Below are positions 26,901 to 34,394 of a DNA stretch of 64,000 nucleotides, piece by piece (the first letter of the stretch is position 1; each line of letters starts with the position of its first letter). A program made the position numbers and the translations under genes. Under the pieces are notes generated by a model. It was not told the origin of the DNA, did no database searches, and was given only the letters and a program-made list of their open reading frames with translations. Source of the DNA: Brachycybe producta (taxonomy: Eukaryota; Arthropoda; Diplopoda; Playtdesmida; Andrognathidae); contig JAUPFP010000001.1 of the NCBI GenBank assembly GCA_036925085.1, positions 21,439,937 through 21,503,936 on the forward strand, in the 5' to 3' direction.

Positions 26901-28675
26901 AACCACGCCATTGGGGCAAGACCGGAGAGCCAGAAGGGACGGAGGAATGGACCCCTGCCGATTGGGAGCGCCATAGTCGCCGGAATCGACCACCAGTCCC
27001 ACACAGAAGCCTAAATGAGATTTGGGACAGTAAAGGGCGGTATGTGCCCAGAAGCCAAGCACTGAAAGATGCAGAGAAGGCATATCAGGAGTTGGTAGAG
27101 CCGGAAGCAGTCAAAACGAAGGACCGCCTCCATACTCTAAAAAGACCTGCTCCAGTAGAATGTCCTGCAGCCGCTCCTGTCATCGAACCTAATCAGCGCA
27201 AGAAAAATAAGCTGAGCAAGCGACACAGGGAGGCAAAGAAGCGTCGAGAGGCAGGGCTCGCGGAGTCCTGCGATGCCCACCTCCCTCCAAAAAGAGTCGT
27301 CGAGAGTCTGACGCAGGGACCCGTCATCACCATTCGAAATACCCATGACGAGGACAACGATGTCCTGTATATCGACACCGATGATGAGGAGCTCCCAGGG
27401 GCCAGGCCTGAAGAAGAGGCCAGAGGAGTTGAAACCGCTGTTCCTCCTCCTCCCAAGATATATGCTAAACTCGCGACTTCAGAACATAAAGAAATTACCG
27501 TCATGGAGGATCCAAGAGACAACTACCATGCGCAACTGAGGTTATTGGTCGACATCGCGGTCGAGTACCACCTCCGAGGGTTGGCATTGGTGGATCAGGT
27601 CTACGAAACCTTTGATGGGGAGCGTATCGTATTATACGACGGCCGCATTATGGATTGTAAGGGGACCGCCCTTCCAATCGAAATTGGCAACTCGGGCCCC
27701 ACAGAAGACCTGTTGGTCCGCGGAGTTCGGCGCTGGAGGCAGCCAAGGCCTCTCGTCGAGCGAAACCGGCCCAGCAGGGGCCTGCGAACCCAATTGAGAT
27801 CGGAAGTAAAAAGCTTCTTTCATCAGGCGCCGAAGAATACCGTCGTATTGAGAGATGTCCGCCCTCGTGAGTCGGGGCTATACCGAGATGACATCACAAT
27901 GATGGAGCCAAAGACTACCGTCAGGAGCGATAAGGAAGCTCCTGGGAGTCCTAGGGCTTCCATAACGTCTCCTGTGACCATCGAAGCTGGATCAGGAACC
28001 AAAATGAAGACGACCGACGAGCCCAAGATAGAACCAAGTCAAGCGACAGGGGCCATACCGAAGAGACCAGTAAAGGAGCGCCTGGGGTCTGTAGTAAAGA
28101 CTCCAACGGACTCCATGGAGACTTCAGGCCCCAGGAACATCGCGCATCCACACCGGAGTACCAGAGGAGATGAGACCACGCTGAACAATCTCTGTGTACA
28201 CTGGCAGCGAAAAAGGACGCCGAGACATCAGCTTTACTTGGGGCTCTTCGAATGGGATGAGACACCGCCAAGAAACCGTATCCCGAAAGGTCCGAAGACC
28301 TTTCTCATCGGACTGGTTGTCTGCAGCCGGCCCACCATCCTCGTCATCGCCGTAGAGCACCGAGACATCATGGTCTTTCATTACGAAGGAGACATCAGAA
28401 TCCGGGAGGTCGAAGACGGAATCATGAAGTGGACACGCACTTTTCTACAGTGGAGTCCGCAGGCCAGCATTCGCCTGACAGGACGTCCCGTACGCTGTCC
28501 GCATTTTCATGATGATCGACCCCACCTATTATTTGACGCTGCCACTAGCTATGCGGAGGGTCGCAGGAGCTACCGACAGTGCAGAGGGTCATCGGACGCT
28601 GCCATCATCTTAGAAGGAGCCCTCCGAAGAAGTCCCGAGAGTCCTGCCAACGGATGGGCTGAAGCGGAATATTAG
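20972..28675 (+). CDS. pol: Pol polyprotein with long unknown C-terminal extension
   Basis: Read in the -1 frame from the slippery site; residues are numbered here from codon 20987. Residues 1-300 are unknown, with a 34-residue block duplicated in tandem (about 50-120). Protease: LADSGTG, active D329. RT: YRFCVDYRKLN at 689, D729 and YLDD 791-794. RNase H: D940 in HTDACGYGIGAML. Integrase: zinc finger H1153, H1160, C1190, C1193; catalytic D1222, D1282, E1318 (35 residues between the last two), then a GPY/F-like module near 1459-1480. All key residues are present. Ty3/Gypsy Pol normally ends soon after; here about 1,050 more residues follow in frame. They show a Cys cluster CCGHCRC (1557-1563), hydrophobic stretch 1727-1771, Met at 1851, basic cluster near 2069-2090, acidic patch near 2117-2140 and a mixed C-terminal block 2400-2562. 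I recognise no known domain in the extension. Confidence 0.93.
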   Translation, partial: FKLERVAVKRGLPPFKNGKPSGKRQNRNETAIANSQNIVDKALLGGNRGVSEATNVTKTRRNAGAPKRPCDLDTQGLPEQSSELLVGISNVATTRPKAGAPKRPCDLDTQGLPEQSSELLVGITNGKRQRNSRKYKKLRKDTGRRGEIIEEIFPEPIIWSPTKAMVVYANSLEEAKRIVEAMETGVNQDRIEGETQQNSAVPVGIEGRTQQNSAACIPGISNVAQEIPQDVTSNVIASGKAETDAKKSKKAIVNAAIGRGDDTSRIPANSEVIESVEVGDLLRSRACCRKSVEITVDSLLTSCELIEVGDTTPDESVAKITIQVDGTPVRFLADSGTGFTILSGTMAKEYGLRYGPIRNAPALGAVGGVPIKVLGQLWPTFELNGKQVTARMLIIDGKREALLGRDLGAAFDLIISMKTSKIYFANEMFYEGTRELLKKGSARSSLPWNFFKELKEEGCAQNSHLDNSYAIKAREESCVKAQGRITLNPGQALNLKVAAGRIIEENEVLMIETNDSLFNRKGIVVASSVLQGNGTSQLEVQLLNTTLESVGIGDRETIGHFELLEELEEEQACKVSEEENFRDIGEAPVDFEREIQLGPELTDDQREELTILLKEFQPIFAFSSKDLGATNLTKHKIETGDNLPVRDTLRRCGPGERIVIDETLEEMKKSGVVRPSKSPYASPIVLVKKKDGSYRFCVDYRKLNAITKADTYPLPRIDDALDSMRGACYFATLDMKSGYWQFEMEESDIEKTAFTSHRGLFEFVRMPFGLRNAPATMQRALDILLAGHKWETCLVYLDDIVVFGRTFEEFLERLRTILDLLRTANLKLHPMKCFFGFQEVKYLGHLISPDGIRPDPDKVVAIKNFPVPDNVTAIRSFLGLAGYYRKHVPGFANIAKPMSDLTGKDIPFEWSVDCENAFRTLKNMLSKSPLVAVYDPKAAIFMHTDACGYGIGAMLYQKSEDKRRKEIIGSVSRVLRDAEKNYSTTDKECLAVIYGVTKFRPYLFQKPFTIVTDHHALCYMKTAARLEGRLGRWQLLMQEYDYKIIYKEGKLHIEADCLSRYPAGVPVNWKAIPEAEDLDDSVIFNVTLQWDWKVEQKLDPEILKIREELRSQPESPLHKLFCDYDNKLFACVFHGSSVPTLVNVVPKHLIPEVMRLCHDEPDAGHEGQTKTWNRARQRFYWNNMKHDIFEYVRSCEICQLHKLGTEKPEGFLQEMPIGKPCDCWGMDFIGPLVPSVGGNKHILLAVDYATRYCVAKAVKSTTALIVMNFLAKDVKRIFGIPEKLISDRGTPFVAKNTQEFLEINKIEHETTTAYHPQSNGLAERTNKSIIQTMKKYLTPAKNQTDWATKLDEVLESYNSSVHSSTKFTPYRLMFGREPRTKVDTLVPERPVIVDNKAGNLVDVRQQAEERQEEELRTARANLKAAHDRRKKYYDQRHKKPYEYQIGQKVLVRDMRIRPGQNKKFLTKWRQGYTIVSKVSDTVYRLSYENRAGRLVEDSVNVANLRPLYETYQKDGPNVPTTGDTLESMGNSSPEESESEPVKEKEMTAFVKKKNLPSRKKRCCGHCRCQNAWIESSEDEEEIEIITKAIRKHSDRNVEIRRKMAADDNQQQFSYLPGEDAMKFTREYGNKTNFTMETIGFVEEISEIPEETMKIDEKDVNSPMEFQMEVKNAEVIDEATKMDDDIDASDATNGNDVPNEEVNRERSMTLPSMEETRGRRDTLSEMSTSLAPLWIRVLLFIFFTTDSCAHVLYTCTGTIFWHLLHITTFCTVIGHLWKSFTVTTKDFGSFIGNILEKSCFIVKSFGLFGPTDGVHRQREIGILIQRKFGQRKVEKERNKRNYFGLRNFNPFSPSFKMASPLENLYRDVAATRQGGGHGVRGPALSGRGHEERGFKRDRTESSSIVPIEGGSKLIFETAAVGLEKEIADGLWDYAIVPNISKAAKKRQARKILPGFVGAGQPNFYKSIKPGEFAPGGAEPRHWGKTGEPEGTEEWTPADWERHSRRNRPPVPHRSLNEIWDSKGRYVPRSQALKDAEKAYQELVEPEAVKTKDRLHTLKRPAPVECPAAAPVIEPNQRKKNKLSKRHREAKKRREAGLAESCDAHLPPKRVVESLTQGPVITIRNTHDEDNDVLYIDTDDEELPGARPEEEARGVETAVPPPPKIYAKLATSEHKEITVMEDPRDNYHAQLRLLVDIAVEYHLRGLALVDQVYETFDGERIVLYDGRIMDCKGTALPIEIGNSGPTEDLLVRGVRRWRQPRPLVERNRPSRGLRTQLRSEVKSFFHQAPKNTVVLRDVRPRESGLYRDDITMMEPKTTVRSDKEAPGSPRASITSPVTIEAGSGTKMKTTDEPKIEPSQATGAIPKRPVKERLGSVVKTPTDSMETSGPRNIAHPHRSTRGDETTLNNLCVHWQRKRTPRHQLYLGLFEWDETPPRNRIPKGPKTFLIGLVVCSRPTILVIAVEHRDIMVFHYEGDIRIREVEDGIMKWTRTFLQWSPQASIRLTGRPVRCPHFHDDRPHLLFDAATSYAEGRRSYRQCRGSSDAAIILEGALRRSPESPANGWAEAEY
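20982..21034 (+). promoter_or_regulatory. predicted H-type pseudoknot stimulating frameshift
   Basis: Stem 1: 20982-20990 (AAAGGGTGG) with 21008-21016 (CCGCCCTTT), 9 bp with one G-U. Stem 2: loop bases 20997-21002 (AGAGGG) with 21029-21034 (CCCTCT), 6 bp. The spacer from the heptamer is 3 bases, or 6 if the three A-U pairs open. Found by hand pairing, not by folding software. Confidence 0.65.
21137..21345 (+). repeat. tandem duplication in the N-terminal part of Pol
   Basis: A roughly 102-bp, in-frame block is repeated almost exactly (GCTGGAGCACCGAAGAGACC at the start of each copy, GAGTTGTTAGTCGGCATT at the end). Confidence 0.85.
26537..28675 (+). CDS. possible third product in the Pol extension
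   Basis: Part of the Pol frame listed separately because it could be made alone. An ATG at codon 1851 (KMASPLENLY) follows the hydrophobic stretch 1727-1771 and opens 712 residues to the shared stop. This is the position where an env or extra ORF sits in some Ty3/Gypsy elements, but I see no signal peptide, fusion peptide or envelope-like ectodomain. The content is Gly/Arg-rich, then Lys/Arg-rich, acidic and Pro-rich segments, then a beta-rich-looking C-terminus. Function unknown; a spliced or processed product is speculation. Confidence 0.3.
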   Translation: MASPLENLYRDVAATRQGGGHGVRGPALSGRGHEERGFKRDRTESSSIVPIEGGSKLIFETAAVGLEKEIADGLWDYAIVPNISKAAKKRQARKILPGFVGAGQPNFYKSIKPGEFAPGGAEPRHWGKTGEPEGTEEWTPADWERHSRRNRPPVPHRSLNEIWDSKGRYVPRSQALKDAEKAYQELVEPEAVKTKDRLHTLKRPAPVECPAAAPVIEPNQRKKNKLSKRHREAKKRREAGLAESCDAHLPPKRVVESLTQGPVITIRNTHDEDNDVLYIDTDDEELPGARPEEEARGVETAVPPPPKIYAKLATSEHKEITVMEDPRDNYHAQLRLLVDIAVEYHLRGLALVDQVYETFDGERIVLYDGRIMDCKGTALPIEIGNSGPTEDLLVRGVRRWRQPRPLVERNRPSRGLRTQLRSEVKSFFHQAPKNTVVLRDVRPRESGLYRDDITMMEPKTTVRSDKEAPGSPRASITSPVTIEAGSGTKMKTTDEPKIEPSQATGAIPKRPVKERLGSVVKTPTDSMETSGPRNIAHPHRSTRGDETTLNNLCVHWQRKRTPRHQLYLGLFEWDETPPRNRIPKGPKTFLIGLVVCSRPTILVIAVEHRDIMVFHYEGDIRIREVEDGIMKWTRTFLQWSPQASIRLTGRPVRCPHFHDDRPHLLFDAATSYAEGRRSYRQCRGSSDAAIILEGALRRSPESPANGWAEAEY

Positions 28676-29109
28676 GTTACGGAAAGTGAACCGATTCTTC
28701 ACAAGTATCGCCTGTATACTTGTTCGTTCGTTTGTTTTAGTATTTTAAGTATTGTGTTTTATACTTTTGTATTTTGTATTTTTAATGCACGTTCGCATTT
28801 ATTTTTATAGACCGTTGTCTAGAATTTTTCGTAGTTTTTAAGGCAGTTGCCTGCGTTGTTATAGAAGTTTTTATATTAGGGGATTGTCCCTTTTGTAATT
28901 TGATAGGTTTTCGCCTATTTGTCAATTTTTAGAATTGTTTTAATTCCAAGCGGGAATTTTTAAAATAGCGAGATGCTATTAATATCACGAGTTGTGATTT
29001 TTAAATTTTATTATCCAACGGGATTTATAATTTTTATCGTATAGATTTTTATACCAACGGGTATTTTTAATAGTTAGCTTTTTGAGAGTACAGGGACGTA
29101 CTCTTAAAC
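28676..29109 (+). promoter_or_regulatory. 3' untranslated region made of a ladder of mini-hairpins
   Basis: Perfect stems (left arm/right arm): 28701-28708/28716-28723; 28747-28752/28761-28766; 28784-28788/28795-28799; 28808-28812/28817-28821; 28841-28844/28849-28852; 28880-28883/28887-28890; 28903-28907/28914-28918; 28923-28927/28933-28937; 28942-28947/28953-28958; 28964-28969/28975-28980; 28984-28988/28994-28998; 29013-29016/29021-29024; 29051-29055/29060-29064; 29085-29091/29098-29104. Most loops are 3-6 bases (CGTT, AGTT, GAGAT, GAGTT, AACG twice); the outermost few are 6-8. The stem sequences all differ. No open frame. Confidence 0.8.
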
Positions 29110-29120
29110 TAGTTGGGGGG
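29110..29120 (+). other. polypurine tract
   Basis: TAGTTGGGGGG immediately before the 3' LTR; the six-G run is the likely plus-strand primer, though two T bases interrupt the purines upstream. Confidence 0.65.
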
Positions 29121-29969
29121 TGTAACGAATTCACCGTTTGGAATTCGTCCGTTTTTGTAAACACCCTGTAATCAAGTTGTATCGATGAAAGGTTCTCACC
29201 TCATGCTTGGGGGTGGCCGGGAGGTCATTACGACGATGACTCCCTGCCCTCCAAGATGAGAAGAATAGCCCAAAAGTACTACATCGATGGTTAATAGGAT
29301 AGATCCTAGAAGAACCATCGATGCAGAACTTTTGGACGTGAGAATCTTTACAAATTGTTAATAGGAGGATGATCGTACATCCTTCTGTATTGTTATAATT
29401 TATACATCTTATAGATGTTTTCGTTTTCTTGTCAAGTGATAGTTCACTTCTAGGTCCGAGTGTGTCCAAGAGACTTGGACACACCTGGAGCCTTTGTTAT
29501 CATAATCAGATGTTTGTATTGTATTTTGAGTATAAATACAAGAGGTTGTAGATTGAGAGGACAGATCGGATAGATCAGGCAGATCGGACAGACCGTCTTT
29601 ATGCTTAAGACCGATGCGATATCTCTCAATCTACAGGACTCTCTGTTTATTGAATAAAAGAGCATTTTCATCATACGAATTCAATGTGTGGACTCAGTCA
29701 TTTTATGGGAGTGGGACTTAGAATTATAGCCGCCACGTAGCCGATGTTTCCACCGGACAACGAAGTCTCCAGCAGCCGAGTGTAAGACGACATCTCTACA
29801 GTATTCTCTACCACAGGTCTCCTGAGGTACCGACCCTTGTGTCCCTGGTGGTTAAGTGTGCAACACAGGAGCCAATAGACCGAAAGACTTAATCATCAAC
29901 ATCCATTCGACACTTCTAGATGGCTAGTAGAGATCTCTCTACTAACCCCACGGAAACGGGGATGTTACA
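29121..29969 (+). repeat. 3' LTR
   Basis: 849 bp, reads as identical to the 5' LTR. It carries the same TATA box (29531-29538), poly(A) signal (29653-29658), hairpin ladder and gag start region. The gag start here runs out into flanking DNA. Confidence 0.95.
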
Positions 29970-30254
29970 TTTCTCAATTTGTGGCCCAAGTGCCAATTGT
30001 GAATTATACAATCTCGTTTAGAGATCAAATAATTGTTTTTTTTCTCAAACAAAAATACTGGTTAGAGGCTAGAACTCTTTATTTGACAACTGATAGTAGC
30101 CAGACATCTAGCTTCTAATTAGTCTTTTTGATTTAGAAAAAAAAACCATAATTGCAGTTTGCTCTAATGATGATGATGATGATGATGATTATTCCTACTT
30201 GGGCCACAGATTGAGAAACGTTTTCTTGATATTTGCATAAAAATCCGAGCCCTC
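29970..30254. mobile_element. hAT-type foldback MITE (copy split by Ty3)
   Basis: Right part of the same MITE as at 9656, 42840 and 48897: TCAATTTGTGGCCCAAGTGCC at the left (first 20 bases suffice to recognise it), foldback interior, then GGGCCACAGATTGAGAAACG and GCATAAAAATCCGAGCCCTC at the right end. Joined to AATGTTTC before the 5' LTR it rebuilds the family word, so Ty3 landed in this copy. The left 35 bases before the insertion match poorly. Confidence 0.7.
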
Positions 30255-30603
30255 TTTTAATAATAGGTGTTACAATAAAATGGGTGTTGCGAATTTTTTT
30301 TAATTGTTGTTTGAAAATAAACGAGAACTTATTAAGTGTCGTTGAGAGTTGGATTTTTTGGCTGGTTTTTTTTTTTGGATATCATAAAAGTTGACTATAA
30401 AAAAGCGTTGGGCGGACACCAAAATGTGTCACGATCTAAATGTGATGTTTTTAACACACATATATAACATGGCTTTCGATCGATCTTTTTAGAATGAAAC
30501 GGGAATATGAATGAAATTCACGATTCAAAGAAGAATACATGAACATTTCTCCTTTTTTCTTCTTCTTATGAATGTGTGGTTGTAATTTATGTGTCTATGT
30601 CTG
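30255..30603. other. AT-rich spacer
   Basis: No gene or recognised repeat. Confidence 0.5.
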
Positions 30604-30815
30604 TGTCTGGTGTCGCTAATTATAGATCTATGTTAGTGTTGTTTGTGTCCGCAACTTGTGTCTGGTGTCGCTAATTATAGATCTATGTTAGTGTTGTTTG
30701 TGTCCGCAACTTGTGTCTGGTGTCGCTAATTATAGATCTATGTTAGTGTTGTTTGTGTCCGCAACTTGTGTCTGGTGTCGCTAATTATAGATCTATGTTA
30801 ATGTTGTTTGTGTCT
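30604..30815. repeat. 55-bp minisatellite
   Basis: Nearly four tandem copies of a 55-bp unit (GTCGCTAATTATAGATCTAT, then TTAGTGTTGTTTGTGTCCGC), the first three almost identical. Confidence 0.9.
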
Positions 30816-30887
30816 GCAATTTCTATGTTTTTTATGACTTGTGTTTTGATTGATTGAGTTTGTGTTTTTGGCGTGTCTTTGTACGAC

Positions 30888-31035
30888 TGTGCGACTTGAA
30901 GCACGAATGTGCGACTTGAAGCACGAATGTGCGACTTGAAGCACGAATGTGCGACTTGAAGTGCGACTGTGCGACTTGAAGCGCGACTGTGCGACTTGAA
31001 GCGCGACTGTGCGACTTGAAGCGCGACTGTGCAAC
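30888..31035. repeat. 20-bp minisatellite
   Basis: About seven copies of TGTGCGACTTGAAGCACGAA, grading into TGTGCGACTTGAAGCGCGAC. Two reverse-strand frames through it encode only ASSRT/FKSHS-type repeats. Confidence 0.9.
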
Positions 31036-31059
31036 CTGAGTGTGATTGTGTTTCTTGAT

Positions 31060-31165
31060 ACATTCTCATGAGTCTGTCAGGAGAAACACTAAGAGAAACT
31101 AGAAAGTGTTTTAGAAACTGGAAGGTTAGGTAGGTCATTCACTTAAGGATATTTTCAAAATAAGC
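31060..31165 (-). repeat. interspersed CTTCTAG-family repeat (copy 3)
   Basis: Reads AAACTAGAAAGTGTTTTAGAA then GGAAGGTTAGG on this strand, the reverse of the family word, followed by ATTTTCAAAATAAGCTTTTTG. Confidence 0.55.
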
Positions 31166-31660
31166 TTTTTGTGACACCGCCCACACATTTGCCACCCACG
31201 CCCATGTGTGAGTAACTTGACTTTTTTGCTATCGAAAAGCACTGACCATCCCATCAACTGGTCGGTTGGAGTACGGCATGCAGAGTGAGTCGGCTAGCCG
31301 TGCCCTGAAACGGCCACCCGTGGTCTTTTCTGGGTTTATGCAGCCCAAAACTGACCATCGCCATAAAACGTTGAGAACGGGGTAAAAAGATTTGCTTCCC
31401 CGGGGCGTAAACTCTTGGCGCATTGATGACTTCCTTGCTACCCTGATGAATGGCACCCGCTGGTACACAGGTGGCCCTCAAAATGTTGCAAAAGGAGTTT
31501 CTCACGGCCCGCAACACATGCATGTAAAAGCAATTACATGGAGAACATTCGGATTTTCTCTAATTTTTTTCACAACTTGTGACAGGTAATAATTCAGAAA
31601 ATATTCCCCAGTATTATTTGTATAATTCCTAGAAATTAGTTCCAAAAACGGCAGTGTTTT
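31166..31660. other. G+C-richer unclassified tract
   Basis: From about 31170 to 31520 the sequence has more G+C and CpG than its neighbours. Reverse-strand frames of 79 and 89 codons overlap here with mixed composition but no domain I recognise. It may be a fragment of a transposon or captured DNA. Confidence 0.35.
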
Positions 31661-31663
31661 GTA

Positions 31664-31765
31664 ACCAGGGTCAGTCATTGGTCAGTGGCCTTTCCCAAGG
31701 GCCAGTCATTGGTCAGTGGCTTCTCCCAAGGGTCAGTCATTGGTCAGTGGCTTCTCCCAAGGGCC
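31664..31765. repeat. 31-bp tandem repeat
   Basis: Three copies of GTCAGTCATTGGTCAGTGGC plus TTCTCCCAAGG. Confidence 0.9.
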
Positions 31766-32266
31766 AAAGGAATAAAACTGGCATGCGACGCTCTGGGTCT
31801 GTTGGTCTGTGACTCTGACACAGTTTTGTTGTCTGATGACATGTTCTTGGATGTTGTGATTTTGCGAGTTTTCACTTTTTGGACTGGAAATATTTTTGGA
31901 GAAGTTCAGAAATGTTTCCAAGTGTCAGACTTTACATTCTTGTTTTATACTTTGGATTTAGTCGGTTTTTATGCAAAGTGGATCATCAACCATGTAGTCT
32001 TCTTCTTGTCATTCAGTCCTTGGACTGGTTCCACTGCAATTGTATTTGCTGTATACTTGGGAAATTTATGCAGTGGTTTCCCCTTGCCTTCTAGATCCCA
32101 GGAATACAACCCTCTAATTATTGTGATCTCACTTGTATTCATCTGGTTTGAAGCCAATCCTTCATCAGTTGAATTATGCCTTCTACTAGTACTGATAGAG
32201 TTGCTGCCCTCTACCAGGGATTTGTATCGGAGTTACCTTCTCCTAGGTTACCTTCTCTTAGTCTAA
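31685..32266 (+). CDS. hypothetical hydrophobic 193-aa frame
   Basis: An uninterrupted forward frame begins in the 31-bp repeat and runs to a stop at 32264-32266. From residue 50 it is rich in Leu/Phe/Val/Ile, with several stretches long enough to be membrane segments (near 70-90, 100-115 and 140-155). No known family is recognised. The start lies in a minisatellite, the codons are T-rich like the surrounding DNA, and a reverse-strand frame overlaps, so chance is likely. Confidence 0.12.
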   Translation: MAFPKGQSLVSGFSQGSVIGQWLLPRAKGIKLACDALGLLVCDSDTVLLSDDMFLDVVILRVFTFWTGNIFGEVQKCFQVSDFTFLFYTLDLVGFYAKWIINHVVFFLSFSPWTGSTAIVFAVYLGNLCSGFPLPSRSQEYNPLIIVISLVFIWFEANPSSVELCLLLVLIELLPSTRDLYRSYLLLGYLLLV

Positions 32267-32267
32267 C

Positions 32268-32420
32268 TCCTACCTCACGAAGACCTGCCCAGCTTGGGTG
32301 GCCCTTCTTGTAGCTATGCTACCGCCGGTATAGCTCTCGAGGTCGTCAGAGTATGCAAGCCCCCCCCACCACCACTGCAAGGTAGAGATACCCTCGAGGG
32401 GGAACCATGTAGTCGGTTCC
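32268..32420 (+). repeat. LINE 3'-end-like fragment
   Basis: TAGCTATGCTACCGCCGGTA, TAGCTCTCGAGGTCGTCAGA and GCAAGCCCCCCCCACC resemble a tract I associate with the 3' ends of LINE elements in molluscs and other marine invertebrates. This rests on memory of the family and the fragment is short. Confidence 0.35.
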
Positions 32421-32689
32421 ATTATAAAGAAAATATTTTCAACCATGTGTCAAGTCATTAGTTATTTCAAGAAAGGAAAAATCATCATTGTTTCTTTAAA
32501 TAGGAATTTCCGATCCCAGTCTGAGTCTAGTTTCCACGGAGTCCAACCAAAGCATCGTGTTGGGCCGGTGGCTAAATAAGGCTCACAAGGACCTTAAAAT
32601 AGAAGAGCTGCCTGGATTTTCTAAATGAGATTCGGGCACGTCACATTTTTATGTCATTTTTAAAATGACACAATTTTTAAGCAGATGAC
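32421..32689. other. spacer
   Basis: No gene or clear repeat. Confidence 0.4.
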
Positions 32690-32900
32690 ATTTCTATAAA
32701 AAAGTTTATTTTGAAAAGATAACATGAAAATACTAATAAATGATTGAGCTACCCTTCTAGTTTCTAAAAAAAAACATTCAAAGGTTGTCCTCTTCAATTT
32801 GCACCTGAAAAATAGAAGAATCAGAGTTGGAGCTATAGGCCCCGTTTACACTTTAAAACCACCTTAAGTACTGGTGTCATGATTTTGAGCTTAAGTGTCA
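32690..32900 (+). repeat. interspersed CTTCTAG-family repeat (copy 4)
   Basis: TTTATTTTGAAAAGATAAC, GAGCTACCCTTCTAGTTTCT, then AGAATCAGAGTT and GTTTACACTTTAAAACCACC, the same order as the 10.1-kb copy. Confidence 0.6.
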
Positions 32901-33089
32901 TGTGTGTGTCGGAGAAAAAGGGAGGTTTGTTAGAGGGTATGCATTTATGTGTTTTTATTATAGATCTATGCATAATTCTGTCTCTATATTATGAACTGTG
33001 AGGGATTAATCTATATTCTAGGCGAGCTTTTTAGCCCTTTTAAAATTATGCTGGATGAATGCTTAAATGGCTTTAACAGACAGAGAGTT

Positions 33090-33780
33090 CAATCTCTCAG
33101 CTTTTCTCCATCGCTCTCTCTCTCTTTTTCTCTATTTCATTCTCTTTCTCTCTGTCTATCTCTCTTTCTTTCTCTCTCTTTCTTTCTCTATCTCTTTCTT
33201 TCTTTCTCTCTCTCACTCTTTCTCTCTTCTCTATTTTATTCTCTCTCTCTCTCTCTATTTCATTCTCTCTCTTTTTATTATCTCTCTCTCTCTTTCTCTT
33301 TCTCTATTTCATTCTTTCTCTCTATTTTATTCTATCTCTATTTTATTCTCTCTCTCTCTATTTCATTCTCTTTTTATTCTCTATTTTATTCTCTCTCTCT
33401 CTCTATTTTATTCTCTCTCTCTCTTTCCCTCTCTTTCCCTATCTCTTTTCATTCTCTTTTTCTGTCCGTCTCTCATTCTCTCCCATTTTTCTCTCTCATT
33501 TTCTCTTTCTTTCTGTCTCTCATCTTTTCCCTCTTTCATTTTCCTTTTCTCTCATTTTCTTTTTTCGTTCTCTTTCTGTCTGTCTTTTAGTCTTTCAGTC
33601 TGACTATCCCTATCTCTCTCTCTCTTTTTTGTTCTATGTCTCTTTCTCATTTTCTGTCTGTCTCATTTTATGCCTGCCTTTCGCTCTCTTTCTTTCCCTC
33701 ATTCTTTCTCTCTCTATATCTGTTTCTTTCCCTTATTCTTTCTTTCTTTCTTTCTTTCCCTATCCAAACCCCCCTTTTTG
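33090..33780. repeat. 700-bp polypyrimidine tract
   Basis: Almost pure T/C on this strand (CTCTCTTT, CTATTTCATT and similar). Two forward frames of 199 and 178 codons encode only Ser/Leu/Phe and are not genes. Confidence 0.9.
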
Positions 33781-34195
33781 ACTTGAAATGTCAAATGAAA
33801 ATGATGAGTTGAACGTCAGACGTCTTGTAACTTTGTGATAATTAAAATGTTTTATTTGTGTGAATGAATCCGCCATGATTTTTTTAAATGGGAATAAGGT
33901 GTGAGCAGTGATTGCCTGCCTTCAGGGATAAACAACTACGAAAAGGTGGTTTTCTAAGAGAAGATGATTTCTTTCTCTCTCTCTTTTTTTGTGTCTTTTA
34001 TTGTTGATTCTTTCTCAAACACCCAGATGTTTCGAGTAATTAGAGTTTATTATCAAATGAAAATGGTTTGTGGCTGTTGAGAGTTGGAAATCTCAGATTT
34101 TTCTTGAGAGTTTCTTTCTTGATCAATAAAATAGTTGATTTCAATTTTGTAATCAAGAATTTTGTGAACTGTAAATAGGAGTTGTGATTAAAAAG
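33781..34195. other. AT-rich spacer
   Basis: No gene or recognised repeat. Confidence 0.5.
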
Positions 34196-34390
34196 TATCA
34201 CTAGTTGTGTCTTGTGACCGTGTCACAGTGAGATATGTGTGTGATGTGTCTTGTGACTGTGTCACAGTGATATATGTGTGTGTGATGTGTCTTGTGACTG
34301 TGACAGTGAGATATGTGTGTGATGATGTGACTTGTGTCACTGACACAAGTGTGATTTGTTTGTGACAGTCATAATGTTGTGTCCGTGTCT
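34196..34390. repeat. GTGTCTTGTGACTGTGTCAC repeat
   Basis: About three to four copies of a roughly 50-bp unit with GTGTCTTGTGACTGTGTCAC and AGTGAGATATGTGTGTGATG, decaying to the right. Confidence 0.7.
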
Positions 34391-34394
34391 TATA

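Larger units (their letters stand above)
18488..29969 (+). mobile_element. complete Ty3/Gypsy LTR retrotransposon, 11,482 bp
   Basis: Two 849-bp direct LTRs bound an internal region holding primer binding site, gag, a -1 frameshift site, an intact pol in the order protease-RT-RNase H-integrase (the Ty3/Gypsy order), a long unknown extension, a hairpin-rich 3' untranslated region and a G-run polypurine tract. By reading, the LTRs are identical throughout and both long frames are unbroken, so the copy is young and may be active. The interior has higher G+C than its AT-rich surroundings. Clade within Ty3/Gypsy is not determined. Confidence 0.95.

Noticed and set aside
33067..33603. Ser/Leu/Phe-rich frames of 199 and 178 codons
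   Set aside because: Translation of a pure pyrimidine tract.
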